Shown piece by piece: positions 16,759 through 25,200 of a stretch of 38,640 nt of DNA (positions are counted from its first letter, which is position 1; each line of letters begins with the position of its first letter). Location of the stretch: NCBI GenBank assembly GCA_005777155.1, contig SXNM01000392.1, positions 1-38,640 of the forward strand, read 5' to 3'. A model generated the notes under the pieces. The model made no database searches. It was not told the DNA's origin and saw only the letters and a list, made by a program, of their open reading frames with translations. Made by a program: the position numbers and the translations under genes. Source of the DNA: Pseudomonadota bacterium. GTDB lineage: Bacteria; Myxococcota_A; UBA9042.

Positions 16759-17778
16759 ATGGTAGAGGACGCGAGCGACGGGCGAGACGCCCAACGAGGC
16801 CGAGCGGCCGTGCAATGGACCGGTGGCCACCAATCGCTCCTGCGCATCGGCGTCAGCCTGTGGCTGCTGCTGCGGGCGGCGGAGGGTATCGGCGCCAGCG
16901 GCGCCGGCGCGAGTGAGCTGCAGGCGCTGGGCCAGCTGGCGGCGATGCCGACCCCAGTCGCGCTGCTGTGGCTGCAGCCGCGCCTGCTCTTGATCGCGGC
17001 GTTGTGCCTCGGCGTGGGCGTCCGCAGTCGCGCTGCGGCAGCGCTCTGCGCGGCGCTGATCGCCGGCAGGGCGGCCCTAGTCTTCGCTGGTGGCGGCCAC
17101 ATGGCGCCCGCAGACGCCGCGATCGCTGCCTTGCTGACGCTGCAGTGGCTGGCGCCAGCCGCGCCCTACGGGTCGCTCGATGCCCGAGGCAGGCTCGATC
17201 CTGGCGGCGGCTGGCAGCGCCCAGCGTGGCACGGCAGCGCGGCGATCGTCGTGCTGGCGGGGACGACGGTCGGGGCCTCGCTGATGGGGCTCGCCCCGGC
17301 CATGGCGCTCGCCCTGCTCCTCGCCGCCGCCGCCGCCGCCCGCCCTGCTTGGGTGGGACGCGTCGATTGCGACGGGCCGGACGTCGTCTTCTTCGATGGT
17401 CATTGCGGATTGTGCCACCGCACCGTGCGCTGGCTGCTGGCCGAGGACCCGGTCGGCGCGCTGTTTCGCTTCGCGGCGCTCGACAGCGCGACCCTGCAGG
17501 ACCGGGTCGCCGCCGACACGCGGGCCGCCCTGCCGGACAGCGTCGTGGTGCTCACCTGCGACGGGCGGTTGCTGACGCGCTTCGCCGCCGTGCGCTATTT
17601 GCTGGCGCGGCTCGGCGGCGTGTGGCGTGTGCTCGGCGCGGGGCTGATGATCGTGCCCCAGCGGCTCGGCGATCTGGGCTATGACGCGGTGGCTCGGGTG
17701 CGCCACCGGATCTTCAAGTCGCCCGCGACGGCCTGTCCGCTGATGCCGCCGGCGCTGCGGGCCCGCATGCTGCCCTGA
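16759..17778 (+). CDS. Membrane protein with C-terminal DCC-family thiol domain (DUF393)
   Basis: A 339-residue protein. Residues about 25-195 contain four to six hydrophobic segments of the HTTM/DoxX kind. Residues 205-335 form a DCC family domain with the signature VVFFDGHCGLCHRTVRWL (Cys216, Cys219), followed by a predicted thioredoxin-like fold ending in LGYDAVARVRHRIF. DCC proteins are described as thiol-disulfide oxidoreductase-like, but their substrates are poorly known. AAGGAG lies six bases before the ATG. It diverges from the kinase gene (197-base gap with nothing notable seen) and converges on rpsN. The membrane-plus-DCC fusion occurs elsewhere; its job here is unknown. Confidence 0.78.
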   Translation: MVEDASDGRDAQRGRAAVQWTGGHQSLLRIGVSLWLLLRAAEGIGASGAGASELQALGQLAAMPTPVALLWLQPRLLLIAALCLGVGVRSRAAAALCAALIAGRAALVFAGGGHMAPADAAIAALLTLQWLAPAAPYGSLDARGRLDPGGGWQRPAWHGSAAIVVLAGTTVGASLMGLAPAMALALLLAAAAAARPAWVGRVDCDGPDVVFFDGHCGLCHRTVRWLLAEDPVGALFRFAALDSATLQDRVAADTRAALPDSVVVLTCDGRLLTRFAAVRYLLARLGGVWRVLGAGLMIVPQRLGDLGYDAVARVRHRIFKSPATACPLMPPALRARMLP

Positions 17779-17814
17779 GGCGGCCGCACAGCGCGCTGGA
17801 GGCGTCGTCGTCGA

Positions 17815-18120
17815 CTACCAGGAGCTCTTGGTCACGCCGGGCAGGTCGCCGCGGAGGGCGAGCTCGCGGAGGGCGAGGCGAGACAGGCCGAACTTGCGGT
17901 AGTAGCCGCGCGAGCGCCCGGTGAGGACGCAGCGGTTGCGGACACGGACGGGCAGCGCGTTGCGCGGGATCTTGCCGAGGGCGCGCTGGGCGGCCTCTTG
18001 CACGGCCGGCGCCACGTTGGGGTTGCTGATCGTCGCCTTGAGCTTGGCGCGCTTCTCGGCGTACTTGGCGACGAGCGCCTTGCGCTGCTCGTTGCGGGCG
18101 ATCTTGCTCTTCTTGGCCAT
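17815..18120 (-). CDS. rpsN: 30S ribosomal protein S14, zinc-free type
   Basis: A 101-residue uS14 protein of the small subunit. It has the long form of the family and lacks the CxxC...CxxC zinc knuckle: the region reads [27 protein letters not shown], with a single Cys, then the conserved C-terminal PGVTKSSW. The start is the ATG before [13 protein letters not shown]. It lies 128 bases downstream of the L31 gene, read in the same direction, and away from any large ribosomal operon. Isolated zinc-free S14 and L31 genes are often zinc-regulated paralogues, but no Zur-like operator is apparent. Confidence 0.95.
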   Translation of the reverse strand: MAKKSKIARNEQRKALVAKYAEKRAKLKATISNPNVAPAVQEAAQRALGKIPRNALPVRVRNRCVLTGRSRGYYRKFGLSRLALRELALRGDLPGVTKSSW

Positions 18121-18248
18121 GGTCTTGGTCTCGTCTTCGCGGGCCTGCTGCCCACTCGGTGATCGATGAAGGGAGGTAGGGTGAGACTGGGCGCTCGCAG
18201 CCCGGCGCGGCGGCGTGGACGCGTCGCGCCCGGCCGCCACGACGTCGC

Positions 18249-18491
18249 CTAGCCCTTGGCCCACTTGCGGCGGAACCGATCGATGCGGCCCTCGGTGTCG
18301 AGCAGGCGCTGGCGACCGGTGAAGAACGGGTGCGAGTCGCTGGAGATCTCGAGGGTCACCACGGAGTGCTCGACGCCGTCGATGGTGCGCTTCTGCGGGG
18401 TCGAGGTCGTGGAACGGCTCACCCACTCTTTGCCGGTCGAAGCGTCGACGAAGAGGACTGGGCGGTACTTGGGGTGGATGTCGGGCTTCAC
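18249..18491 (-). CDS. rpmE2: 50S ribosomal protein L31, type B (zinc-free)
   Basis: An 80-residue bL31 protein of the large subunit. It starts at a GTG giving [21 protein letters not shown], with AGGAG six to seven bases upstream. The type B features [16 protein letters not shown] and DRFRRKW are present, and the CxxC pair of the zinc-binding type A is absent. It is probably transcribed with rpsN downstream. Whether the genome also has a zinc-binding copy cannot be known from this window. Confidence 0.94.
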   Translation of the reverse strand: MKPDIHPKYRPVLFVDASTGKEWVSRSTTSTPQKRTIDGVEHSVVTLEISSDSHPFFTGRQRLLDTEGRIDRFRRKWAKG

Positions 18492-18571
18492 GTCGGATCT
18501 CCTCGGGCACGGGCCCGCAGGGCGAGGGGTACGGGCCGCGCCAGACCCAATGGGCCTTTGGCGGGGGCGAG

Positions 18572-18600
18572 GTTGTAGCTGAGCGCCAGCGCGATTGCAA
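18572..18600 (-). promoter_or_regulatory. Candidate sigma-70 promoter for rpmE2-rpsN
   Basis: On the minus strand TTGCAA (18600-18595) and TACAAC (18577-18572) are separated by exactly 17 bases. They match four to five and three to four positions of the consensus hexamers, in an otherwise GC-rich intergenic stretch about 80 bases before the L31 start. Prediction only. Confidence 0.4.
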
Positions 18601-18665
18601 GGGTATCTCGACGTCGTGGCGGCGCGGGCCGCTCGGGCCTCCACCGTCCGGTCGCTGCGCGTCGG

Positions 18666-19862
18666 TCAGGCGCCTTGGGCGAGCGCCCGTTCGAGCTCGG
18701 GGGGCAGCTCGCCCTGCCAGAGCGGCACACCGCGCCGTTGCAGCCCCTGCCGCAGGGCCAGCGACCTCGCCTGCTGCCATGCGCCGGTGGCGACCGCCGC
18801 GAAGGGCCCGCGGAAGTCGGCGCCGGCGGCGTAGAGCCCACGCAGGACGTCGAGGCTGGCGCTGTCACAGTGGGCGGCGATGGCGTCGCAGAGCGCGTCG
18901 ATGGGGCCCGGCAGCATCGGCTGGACGACGGCGAAGGCGCGGACGCCCTGGCGGCGCAAGGCCTGTAGGGTCGCTAGGCGCTGCTCCACGCTGGCGGCGC
19001 GCGGCTCAAAGTGACGTCGCACCTCGTCGTCGAGCGTCGGCAGCGACACGCCCACCCAGACCGCGGGCATGGCGGCGAGGGTTGCGAGATCGTCCAGGAC
19101 ATAGGGTGAGCGGCTCAGCGCAATGACGGGCACCGCCGGCACCGTTCGGGCGAGCACCTGCAGGCATGCACGTGTCAGGCGTAGCCGGCGCTCGGGGCCA
19201 TGCCATGGGTCGCTGGCGATCGGGGTGAGCTTGATCGGCCGCGGCGGGCGACCGACGAGCTCGCGCTCGAGCTGCTCGGCGGCGTCGACGCGGGCCTCGA
19301 CCCAGCTACCCCAGGGCGCCGGGCCGTGACGGTGGGCCCACCAGGCGCCGGCCCGCTCGCCGGCGTAGCAGAACCGGCAGCCGATGGCGCAGCCGACATA
19401 GGGCGAGAGAGCGTCGAACGCCGGGCCAGGCGCGGCGACGCGGGTGAGCAGGGGCCCGCCCTGGCGGAGTCGCAGGCCGCGACCGTCAGCGTCTACGGCT
19501 GGGCCCGCGTCGCCCCGGCTGGCGACCAGTGCGGCGAGGATCTGGCAGAGCGCGCGTCCGGCCGACTCGTCGATGGCGCCGCGGGCGTGCCACGACAACG
19601 TGTAGCCAGCGACCTCGATCGCGAACGGTCGATCGGCGGCGCGCGGCGCGATCTCGACCTGAACCGCAGTGGCGCCGAGGCGGAGCTGAACCGCGAGGCC
19701 GATGTCGTCGGCGATGCCCTCGACCACAGCGGCGCCGCAATCGGCGGGACAATGGATGGCGAGGGCGGCCAACACAGGCTGATCGGCGAGCGCGCGGCCG
19801 ACCTCCAGGCCGGCGAGCAGCGCGCCGGGAGGTGGGCTGGCTGCGCGGGCGTGGGCCGTCAT
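18666..19862 (-). CDS. Radical SAM protein (SPL/Rv2578c-like)
   Basis: A 398-residue protein with the radical SAM cluster motif [20 protein letters not shown] (C158, C162, C165; CxxxCxxC). This resembles the spore-photoproduct-lyase-like and Rv2578c-like group (usual NPYxGCxxxCxYCYA). The following TIM-barrel region includes [27 protein letters not shown] and [18 protein letters not shown], typical of the group. The N-terminal 140 residues, rich in Ala and Val, precede the barrel and have no assigned role. Its ATG overlaps the stop of the TMTC-like gene by four bases, so the two are translated together. The reaction is not known, and a link to glycan or protein modification is only suggested by the coupling. 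Confidence 0.8.
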   Translation of the reverse strand: MTAHARAASPPPGALLAGLEVGRALADQPVLAALAIHCPADCGAAVVEGIADDIGLAVQLRLGATAVQVEIAPRAADRPFAIEVAGYTLSWHARGAIDESAGRALCQILAALVASRGDAGPAVDADGRGLRLRQGGPLLTRVAAPGPAFDALSPYVGCAIGCRFCYAGERAGAWWAHRHGPAPWGSWVEARVDAAEQLERELVGRPPRPIKLTPIASDPWHGPERRLRLTRACLQVLARTVPAVPVIALSRSPYVLDDLATLAAMPAVWVGVSLPTLDDEVRRHFEPRAASVEQRLATLQALRRQGVRAFAVVQPMLPGPIDALCDAIAAHCDSASLDVLRGLYAAGADFRGPFAAVATGAWQQARSLALRQGLQRRGVPLWQGELPPELERALAQGA

Positions 19863-21643
19863 GGGGCTCGCCCTGGGCGCACCGCCGCTGGGTCCACAGC
19901 GTCTGGGTCGGTGGAGACGGACAGCGAGCGCGCCGCCGCCGCCGTCTGCGGCTGACGAACCCGCTCGGCGACGGCGGCGAGCTGGCGCCAGTAGCCTGCA
20001 GGAGCGGCGCCGACGGCCAAAGGCAACCGCTCAAGCGCCGGGATCGCGGCGTCGTCACCGAGGGCTGCGCGCGCCTCGGCCTCCATGGCGAAGGCTGGCA
20101 GCTCCAGCGGCCGCGGGAACGCACGTTGACCGGCTGTGGCGACGCCAAGGTGCCAGAGGGCGCGGCCGAGGTCGCCGGTGCGAGCGTACTCTTGGCTGAG
20201 GTTCAGGCGGTTGTGGACGGCGGCAGGGCAGCGGATCGCCGACGCCTGGTGCAGCGCGAGCCGGTCGCGCCACTCCAGCCCACGGCCGGCGGCGACGCTG
20301 GCGAGCGAGACGGCCCAGACGCCTGCGGCGACGACGAGGACCCGTCTCCTACCGGCGCTGCCGCCATCGGAGGCCCGGTAGAGCGCGCCAAGGGCGCCAC
20401 AGAGGGCGAGCGCGAGCCAGAGGCTCGGCCACAACGCCAGCCGCTCGGCCGCCACCACCGAGAGCGGCACGACCCACTGGCCGACGACCACATAGGCCAG
20501 CGCGGCCGCGACAAGGAGCCCAGGGCCTCGTCGCCGCAAGGCCAGATGGCCGTCGACGCCGGCCACCGCGATGGCAGCGACGCCGACCGCGAGACACAGG
20601 GCGTCGGGCAGCGCGAGAATATCGACCGCGACGCGATCGGCGTAGGTGTGATCGACGCACAGCGAGGCGCCGACCAGGCTCCAGTCGAGGTAGTCGGCGA
20701 CGAGCCGCAGTCGCAGCAACAGGGCCGGCGCCGGCGCCAAGGCGGCGAGCAGGTTGTCGGCGGCGACGAAGTCCGGCGGCAAGCCGACCGGCAGCTGGGT
20801 CTGGCGCCAAAGCAGGTAGCAAGCCCCCGTGGCTGCGATGGGCCAAAGACAGACCCCGAGCGCTAGCCAAACGTGGCGCGGCGACGCCGTGCGATGCAGG
20901 TGCAGAGCGCAGAGCCAGGCGGCGAGCGCCGGCAGCAGCGCCATCGACTCCTTGCAGAGGAGGGCCAGCAGGTAGAGCCCGCCAGCCGCCGCGCTCGGCC
21001 AGAGGGCGCCACGCCACGGCGCGCCCCGCAGCGGACGCACGACGGCCTCGGTAGCTCCGGGACTCGTGGCGGCGGGACCGGCGGCGATGGGACCGGCGGC
21101 GGCGGCGATGACGTCCGTCGCCCGCAGCAGCATGAGGAGGGCCGAGACGCCAAAAAGCGCGCCCAGCGTATCGGCGCGGCCGACGATGGAGGCGGCGTTG
21201 TCGGCGTGCGCCGGCATGAGGGCAAAGAGCGCGCCGGCGCCGAGGCTGGAGGCCGGCCCCAGCCAGCGGCGAGCGAGCACGACGACGACGCCGCAGAGCA
21301 GCGCGTAGCAGAGTAGGCCGACGGCGCGCGGCAACATCGGCCCCGGCCAGAGCCGCTGCTCGACGGCGAAGGACAAGGTCACGAGCGGACGGTAGGAGCT
21401 TGACCAGCCCTCGCTCAACGGTCGGCCCCAGAACTCGCGCGTAAACGCCTCGACGAGCGGCGCGTCGCCACGGACGACCGGGTGCCCACGCAGGGCGGCG
21501 TCGTCATCGAGGGTCCAGCCGCCGCCAAGGCTCGGCAGGTAGAGCGCCAGGCCGAGCGCCGCCGCCAGCCACGGCCCAGCGCGCCGCAGATCTCGCCCGT
21601 GAGAGCCGTCGCCCGCGCGTGAATAGAGTGCGGACGTCGGCAA
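19859..21643 (-). CDS. TMTC-like GT-C glycosyltransferase with C-terminal TPR-like region
   Basis: A polytopic membrane protein of about 594 residues resembling the TMTC/DUF1736 O-mannosyltransferase-like family. The visible pattern includes GWTLDDDAALRGHPVV with an acidic triad (46-48) in the first outer loop, SSYRPLVTLSFAVEQRLWPG (81-100), HADNAASIVGRADTLGALFG (146-165), and a later LLCKES motif. Around ten hydrophobic segments follow. The last 100 residues look TPR-like (HNRLNLSQEYARTGDLGRALWHLGVA). The start is placed at TTG 21643, which has GGAGGG eight bases upstream and lies five bases after the UspA stop; longer starts would run into uspA. It may mannosylate exported proteins from a lipid-linked donor. 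Substrate is inferred from family only. Confidence 0.65.
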   Translation of the reverse strand: MPTSALYSRAGDGSHGRDLRRAGPWLAAALGLALYLPSLGGGWTLDDDAALRGHPVVRGDAPLVEAFTREFWGRPLSEGWSSSYRPLVTLSFAVEQRLWPGPMLPRAVGLLCYALLCGVVVVLARRWLGPASSLGAGALFALMPAHADNAASIVGRADTLGALFGVSALLMLLRATDVIAAAAGPIAAGPAATSPGATEAVVRPLRGAPWRGALWPSAAAGGLYLLALLCKESMALLPALAAWLCALHLHRTASPRHVWLALGVCLWPIAATGACYLLWRQTQLPVGLPPDFVAADNLLAALAPAPALLLRLRLVADYLDWSLVGASLCVDHTYADRVAVDILALPDALCLAVGVAAIAVAGVDGHLALRRRGPGLLVAAALAYVVVGQWVVPLSVVAAERLALWPSLWLALALCGALGALYRASDGGSAGRRRVLVVAAGVWAVSLASVAAGRGLEWRDRLALHQASAIRCPAAVHNRLNLSQEYARTGDLGRALWHLGVATAGQRAFPRPLELPAFAMEAEARAALGDDAAIPALERLPLAVGAAPAGYWRQLAAVAERVRQPQTAAAARSLSVSTDPDAVDPAAVRPGRAP

Positions 21644-21647
21644 GAGG

Positions 21648-22103
21648 TCAGCCCTCCGGCGGCACGGCCAAGACCGGCACGTGGGCGTGACGCAGCACCG
21701 CCTCGGCGACGCTGCCCAGCACGAGACGGCGGAGGCCGCTGCGGCCATGGGTCGACAGGACGATCAGGTCGCATCCCAGCGCCGTGGCCTCTGCGGGCAC
21801 CGCCGGACCGACCTCGCCGGCGACCAGCGCGGCGCTGGCGATGCTGAGGTGGGGCGCGGCGGCCTGGAGGCGCACGACATCGAGCTGGAGGCGCTGCTCG
21901 GCGTCTTGCACCAAGGCTTCAAGTCCAGGCATCGGCAGCGGAGCGGCGAATGGCGCCGCGTGCGGTATGGCGCGAATGGCCTCGACGACGTGCACCAAAG
22001 TCAGCTTGGCGTCATCGCGGCGGTTGAGGCGCAGCGCGAGGTCGAAGGCGCGGCTGGCGTCGTCGGAGAAGTCGGTCGTCAACATCACGTGGGCAAAGGC
22101 CAT
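21648..22103 (-). CDS. Universal stress protein, UspA family
   Basis: A 151-residue single-domain Usp protein. It starts [21 protein letters not shown] and has the ATP-binding signature [31 protein letters not shown] (G-2x-G-9x-G-S pattern), so it is of the nucleotide-binding type. It precedes the TMTC-like gene by only a few bases and is probably in the same operon. It is preceded by a 120-base gap after the large lipoprotein gene that contains the short palindrome aggggcccct but no clear promoter. Its specific role is not visible. Confidence 0.92.
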   Translation of the reverse strand: MAFAHVMLTTDFSDDASRAFDLALRLNRRDDAKLTLVHVVEAIRAIPHAAPFAAPLPMPGLEALVQDAEQRLQLDVVRLQAAAPHLSIASAALVAGEVGPAVPAEATALGCDLIVLSTHGRSGLRRLVLGSVAEAVLRHAHVPVLAVPPEG

Positions 22104-22223
22104 GGGGACGCTCGCTTGGGCTCACTGCGGCTGGCGGTCATCGCCTCGCGGAGTAGGGGCCCCTCTGTGTCCTCACGCTAGGATCGGCGGAGGGGGCTAC
22201 AAGCACAATCCCCGCTTGCCGTC

Positions 22224-25200
22224 TCACTTGACGCAGGTCGACAGCAGCGCCACGTCGTCGATCATGACACCGAACCCGCTGTTCGCTGCGCCATCGACGG
22301 TGTTGAAGAAGGCTTCCACCGCCACGGACTTGCCGACATGGCTGCTGACGTCGAGCGACACCTTCTGCCAGACCTTCGGCTGACTGGCCTGGACGCCCTT
22401 GGTCCAGAACGCGCCGTACGTCGGCTGCGCGTTGGCGGTGACGGGCGTGCGGACGCCATCGACCATCAGGAAGAGCTGCAGGCGATCGTAGGCGGTGCCT
22501 TGCTCGCTGTCCCAATAAATCCAAAGGCTCAGTACGCTGACGCCGGGCTGCACCACGAGGGCCTTGCTGGTCGCCGTGCCGGCGCTGGGCGCCCAGGCGA
22601 AGTTCTTGGCCGTACCGTCGCCGTAGTAGAGGACACCGGCGCCGCCGTGGGCGTTGGGCGCCGGCGTCAGGAGCTGCCAGCCCTGCGCGGGGGCCTGCCA
22701 CGGCGCAGGGATGCAGCCTGCCGGTAGCGCCTGGCCGCTGGGGCTGCAGGTCTGCCGCTTCCAGTCGTTGATAGACGCCGCGCTCTCGAAGGTCCATTCG
22801 CCCTGCGACGCGAGGCAGCATCCGGCCTCGGCCTTCCAGGTCCAGCTGCAGAAGCCAGCATTGCAGATCTCGGTGCTGCAGGGCTGGCCGTCGTCGCAGT
22901 CTTTGGCGGTCTGGCAACAGATCTCCTTGTACTTGCAGGAGCCCTTGCCTGTGCCATCGCTAGCGAGGGCGCAGCTGTCCTGCGTGCACGGCTTGCCGTC
23001 GTCGCACTGGGCGTCCTGGCTGCAGCAGCTGGGGCTTAGGCCGAAGCTGCACGCGCCGCCGGCGACGGGGCAGGTGGCGGTGAGGCACGGGTCCGCGTCC
23101 TTGCAGTCGCTGGCCTGCTGGCAACAGCCGGCGACCGGGAGGTTTTGGCAAGCGCCGTTCGAGCAGGCGTCGAGCGTGCATGGCTTGCCGTCGTCGCAGG
23201 TGCTCGCCGGGCCGCAACAGGTATCGGGCCACTGGCAGGTGCCGCTGACGCAAGCGCCCTGGAGGCAGCCGAGGCCACCGTTGCCACACTCGCCAGGGGC
23301 GCTGCAGGGCTTTGGCTTGCAGGTCGAGGCCACCACGACGTCGTCGATCCAGATGCCGGTCCCGCTGATGCCCGCCTGGATCTGGCCGGTGAATTCGACC
23401 TGGACGCTGCGCCCGCCATAGGCCGAGATGTCTGCCGTGATGGTCTGCCAGCCCGGCTTGTTGGCGTAGACGACGGCAAGCTGCGGCGCCGCCAGCGCGT
23501 GGCGAATCGAGAGCGTGACGCGGGACTGGGTAGTCGCCGGCGCGACGGTGAATTGCACCTGTGCCGTCAGCGTCAGCTTCGCGCCCTTGGGTAGCACGAC
23601 GGGTGCCAGCCGTACATAGGACGTCAACAGCGACGGCAGCGGCGCAAACGCCTCGGCGGAGAGGCGGCCGTAGTGCAGCATCGCCTTGCCCTCCTTGGCG
23701 GGCAGCGCATCGGTGGCGGGCTGACGGTGCCAACGCAGGTCGATGGAGGGCGCACTGGTCTCGAGCGGCGCATCGGCGACCTCAAAGCCGTCGGCGAACG
23801 GCGTCACGGCGCAGCAAGCCTCGGTGTCGCCGATGGGGGTGTGGCTGCAGGCGCCGGTCGCTGGGGTGCAGGCATCGGCGGTGCACGGCTTGCCGTCATC
23901 GCAGACGACCGGCTTGGCGCCGACGCAGAGCCCACCGGCGCAGGCGCCCAGCAGGCAGCTGCCGGCGACGCACGGCGTGTCGTTGGCCAGCTGCGCGGAC
24001 TTGCAGCCGCCGGTCTTCGGGTCGCAGACGCTCGAGACGGCGCAGGGCCCGTCGCCAGGCTGGCAAGCGGGCGCCGCCATGGTCAGCCGTCGCAGCCGCT
24101 GGCTAGCGACGTCGGCGACCAGGACGTCTTCACCGAACATCCAGAGGCCAGACGGCTGGTTGCAGCGTGCGCTGGTCAGCGCGCCGTCCGCGAAGCCGTT
24201 GCCCGCCTGGCCGACGTGACGCAACACCTGTGGGCCCTTGGCGGTCGGGCGCGCCTCCAAGATGTGGCCGGCGGCGCTGGCGATCCAGACGCGGCCGCCG
24301 GGCCCGAGGGCGAGGCCAGATGGCTGCGCCACCGACGACAACAAGCCTACACCCTCGTTGACGGAGTTCTGGCCGCTGCCGAGCCAGGTGTCGACGGCGG
24401 CGGTCGCGAGCGACACCCGGCGCACGCGGTTGCCGCTGCGATCGGCGACGAGCAGGTGGTCGCCGCGCCAGAGCAGCGCTGTGGGGGCCATGAACCGCGC
24501 GACGCCGGCGGCTCCGTCGAGGTGGCCGTTGACGCCGCTGCCGCAGAGCGTCGTGACGGCGCCGTCCGTGCCGAGGCGACGGACGCGCAAGTTCCCGAGA
24601 TCGGCGACGTAGACCACGCCCTTGGCGTCGCAGGCGACGTCGCTCGGCGTGTGAAAGCGCGCCGATTTGGCCGGACCATCGAGCATCGCCGCCACTCCCT
24701 CGCCGGCAGCGGTCTCGACCGCGGTGGCCAGGCCATCGGCGCCGAGCGGGATCCGGCGCAGGCGGTGGTTGTTGGCGTCTGCGACGAAAAGCACCTGATC
24801 GCCGCAGAGGGTCACTCCGCGCGGCGAGGCGAACCGGGCCTGCGCCGGCGCGCCGTCGAGGTAGCCGCTGGTGCTGCCAGCGATGGTCGTGACGGCCCAG
24901 GCCTTGGTCTCGACGCGGCGCAGGCGATTGCCGTCGCGCTCGCTGACGTAGACGACGCTGGGCGTGGCCGCAGGGGCCTTCTGCGGATCAGCGACGAAGG
25001 GCCCAGCGAGGCCATAGGGGCCGTGGAGCTGGGCAGCGACGCCCACGCCGTCTGCCGCCCCAGCCTGAGCGCCGCCGACCGTGGTGCGCAGCAGGCCCTT
25101 GCCGCCCTGGCAGACGCCGCCCTGACAATGGTCGCCGAGAGCGCACGGCTGGCCGTCGTCGCAGAGGAGGTCGGTGAACGCTTGGTAGCAAGCGCCGAGC

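Noticed and set aside
17779-17814. GC-rich stretch between the DCC gene and rpsN as a terminator
   Set aside because: It contains gcggccgc but no stable stem followed by a T run on either strand.
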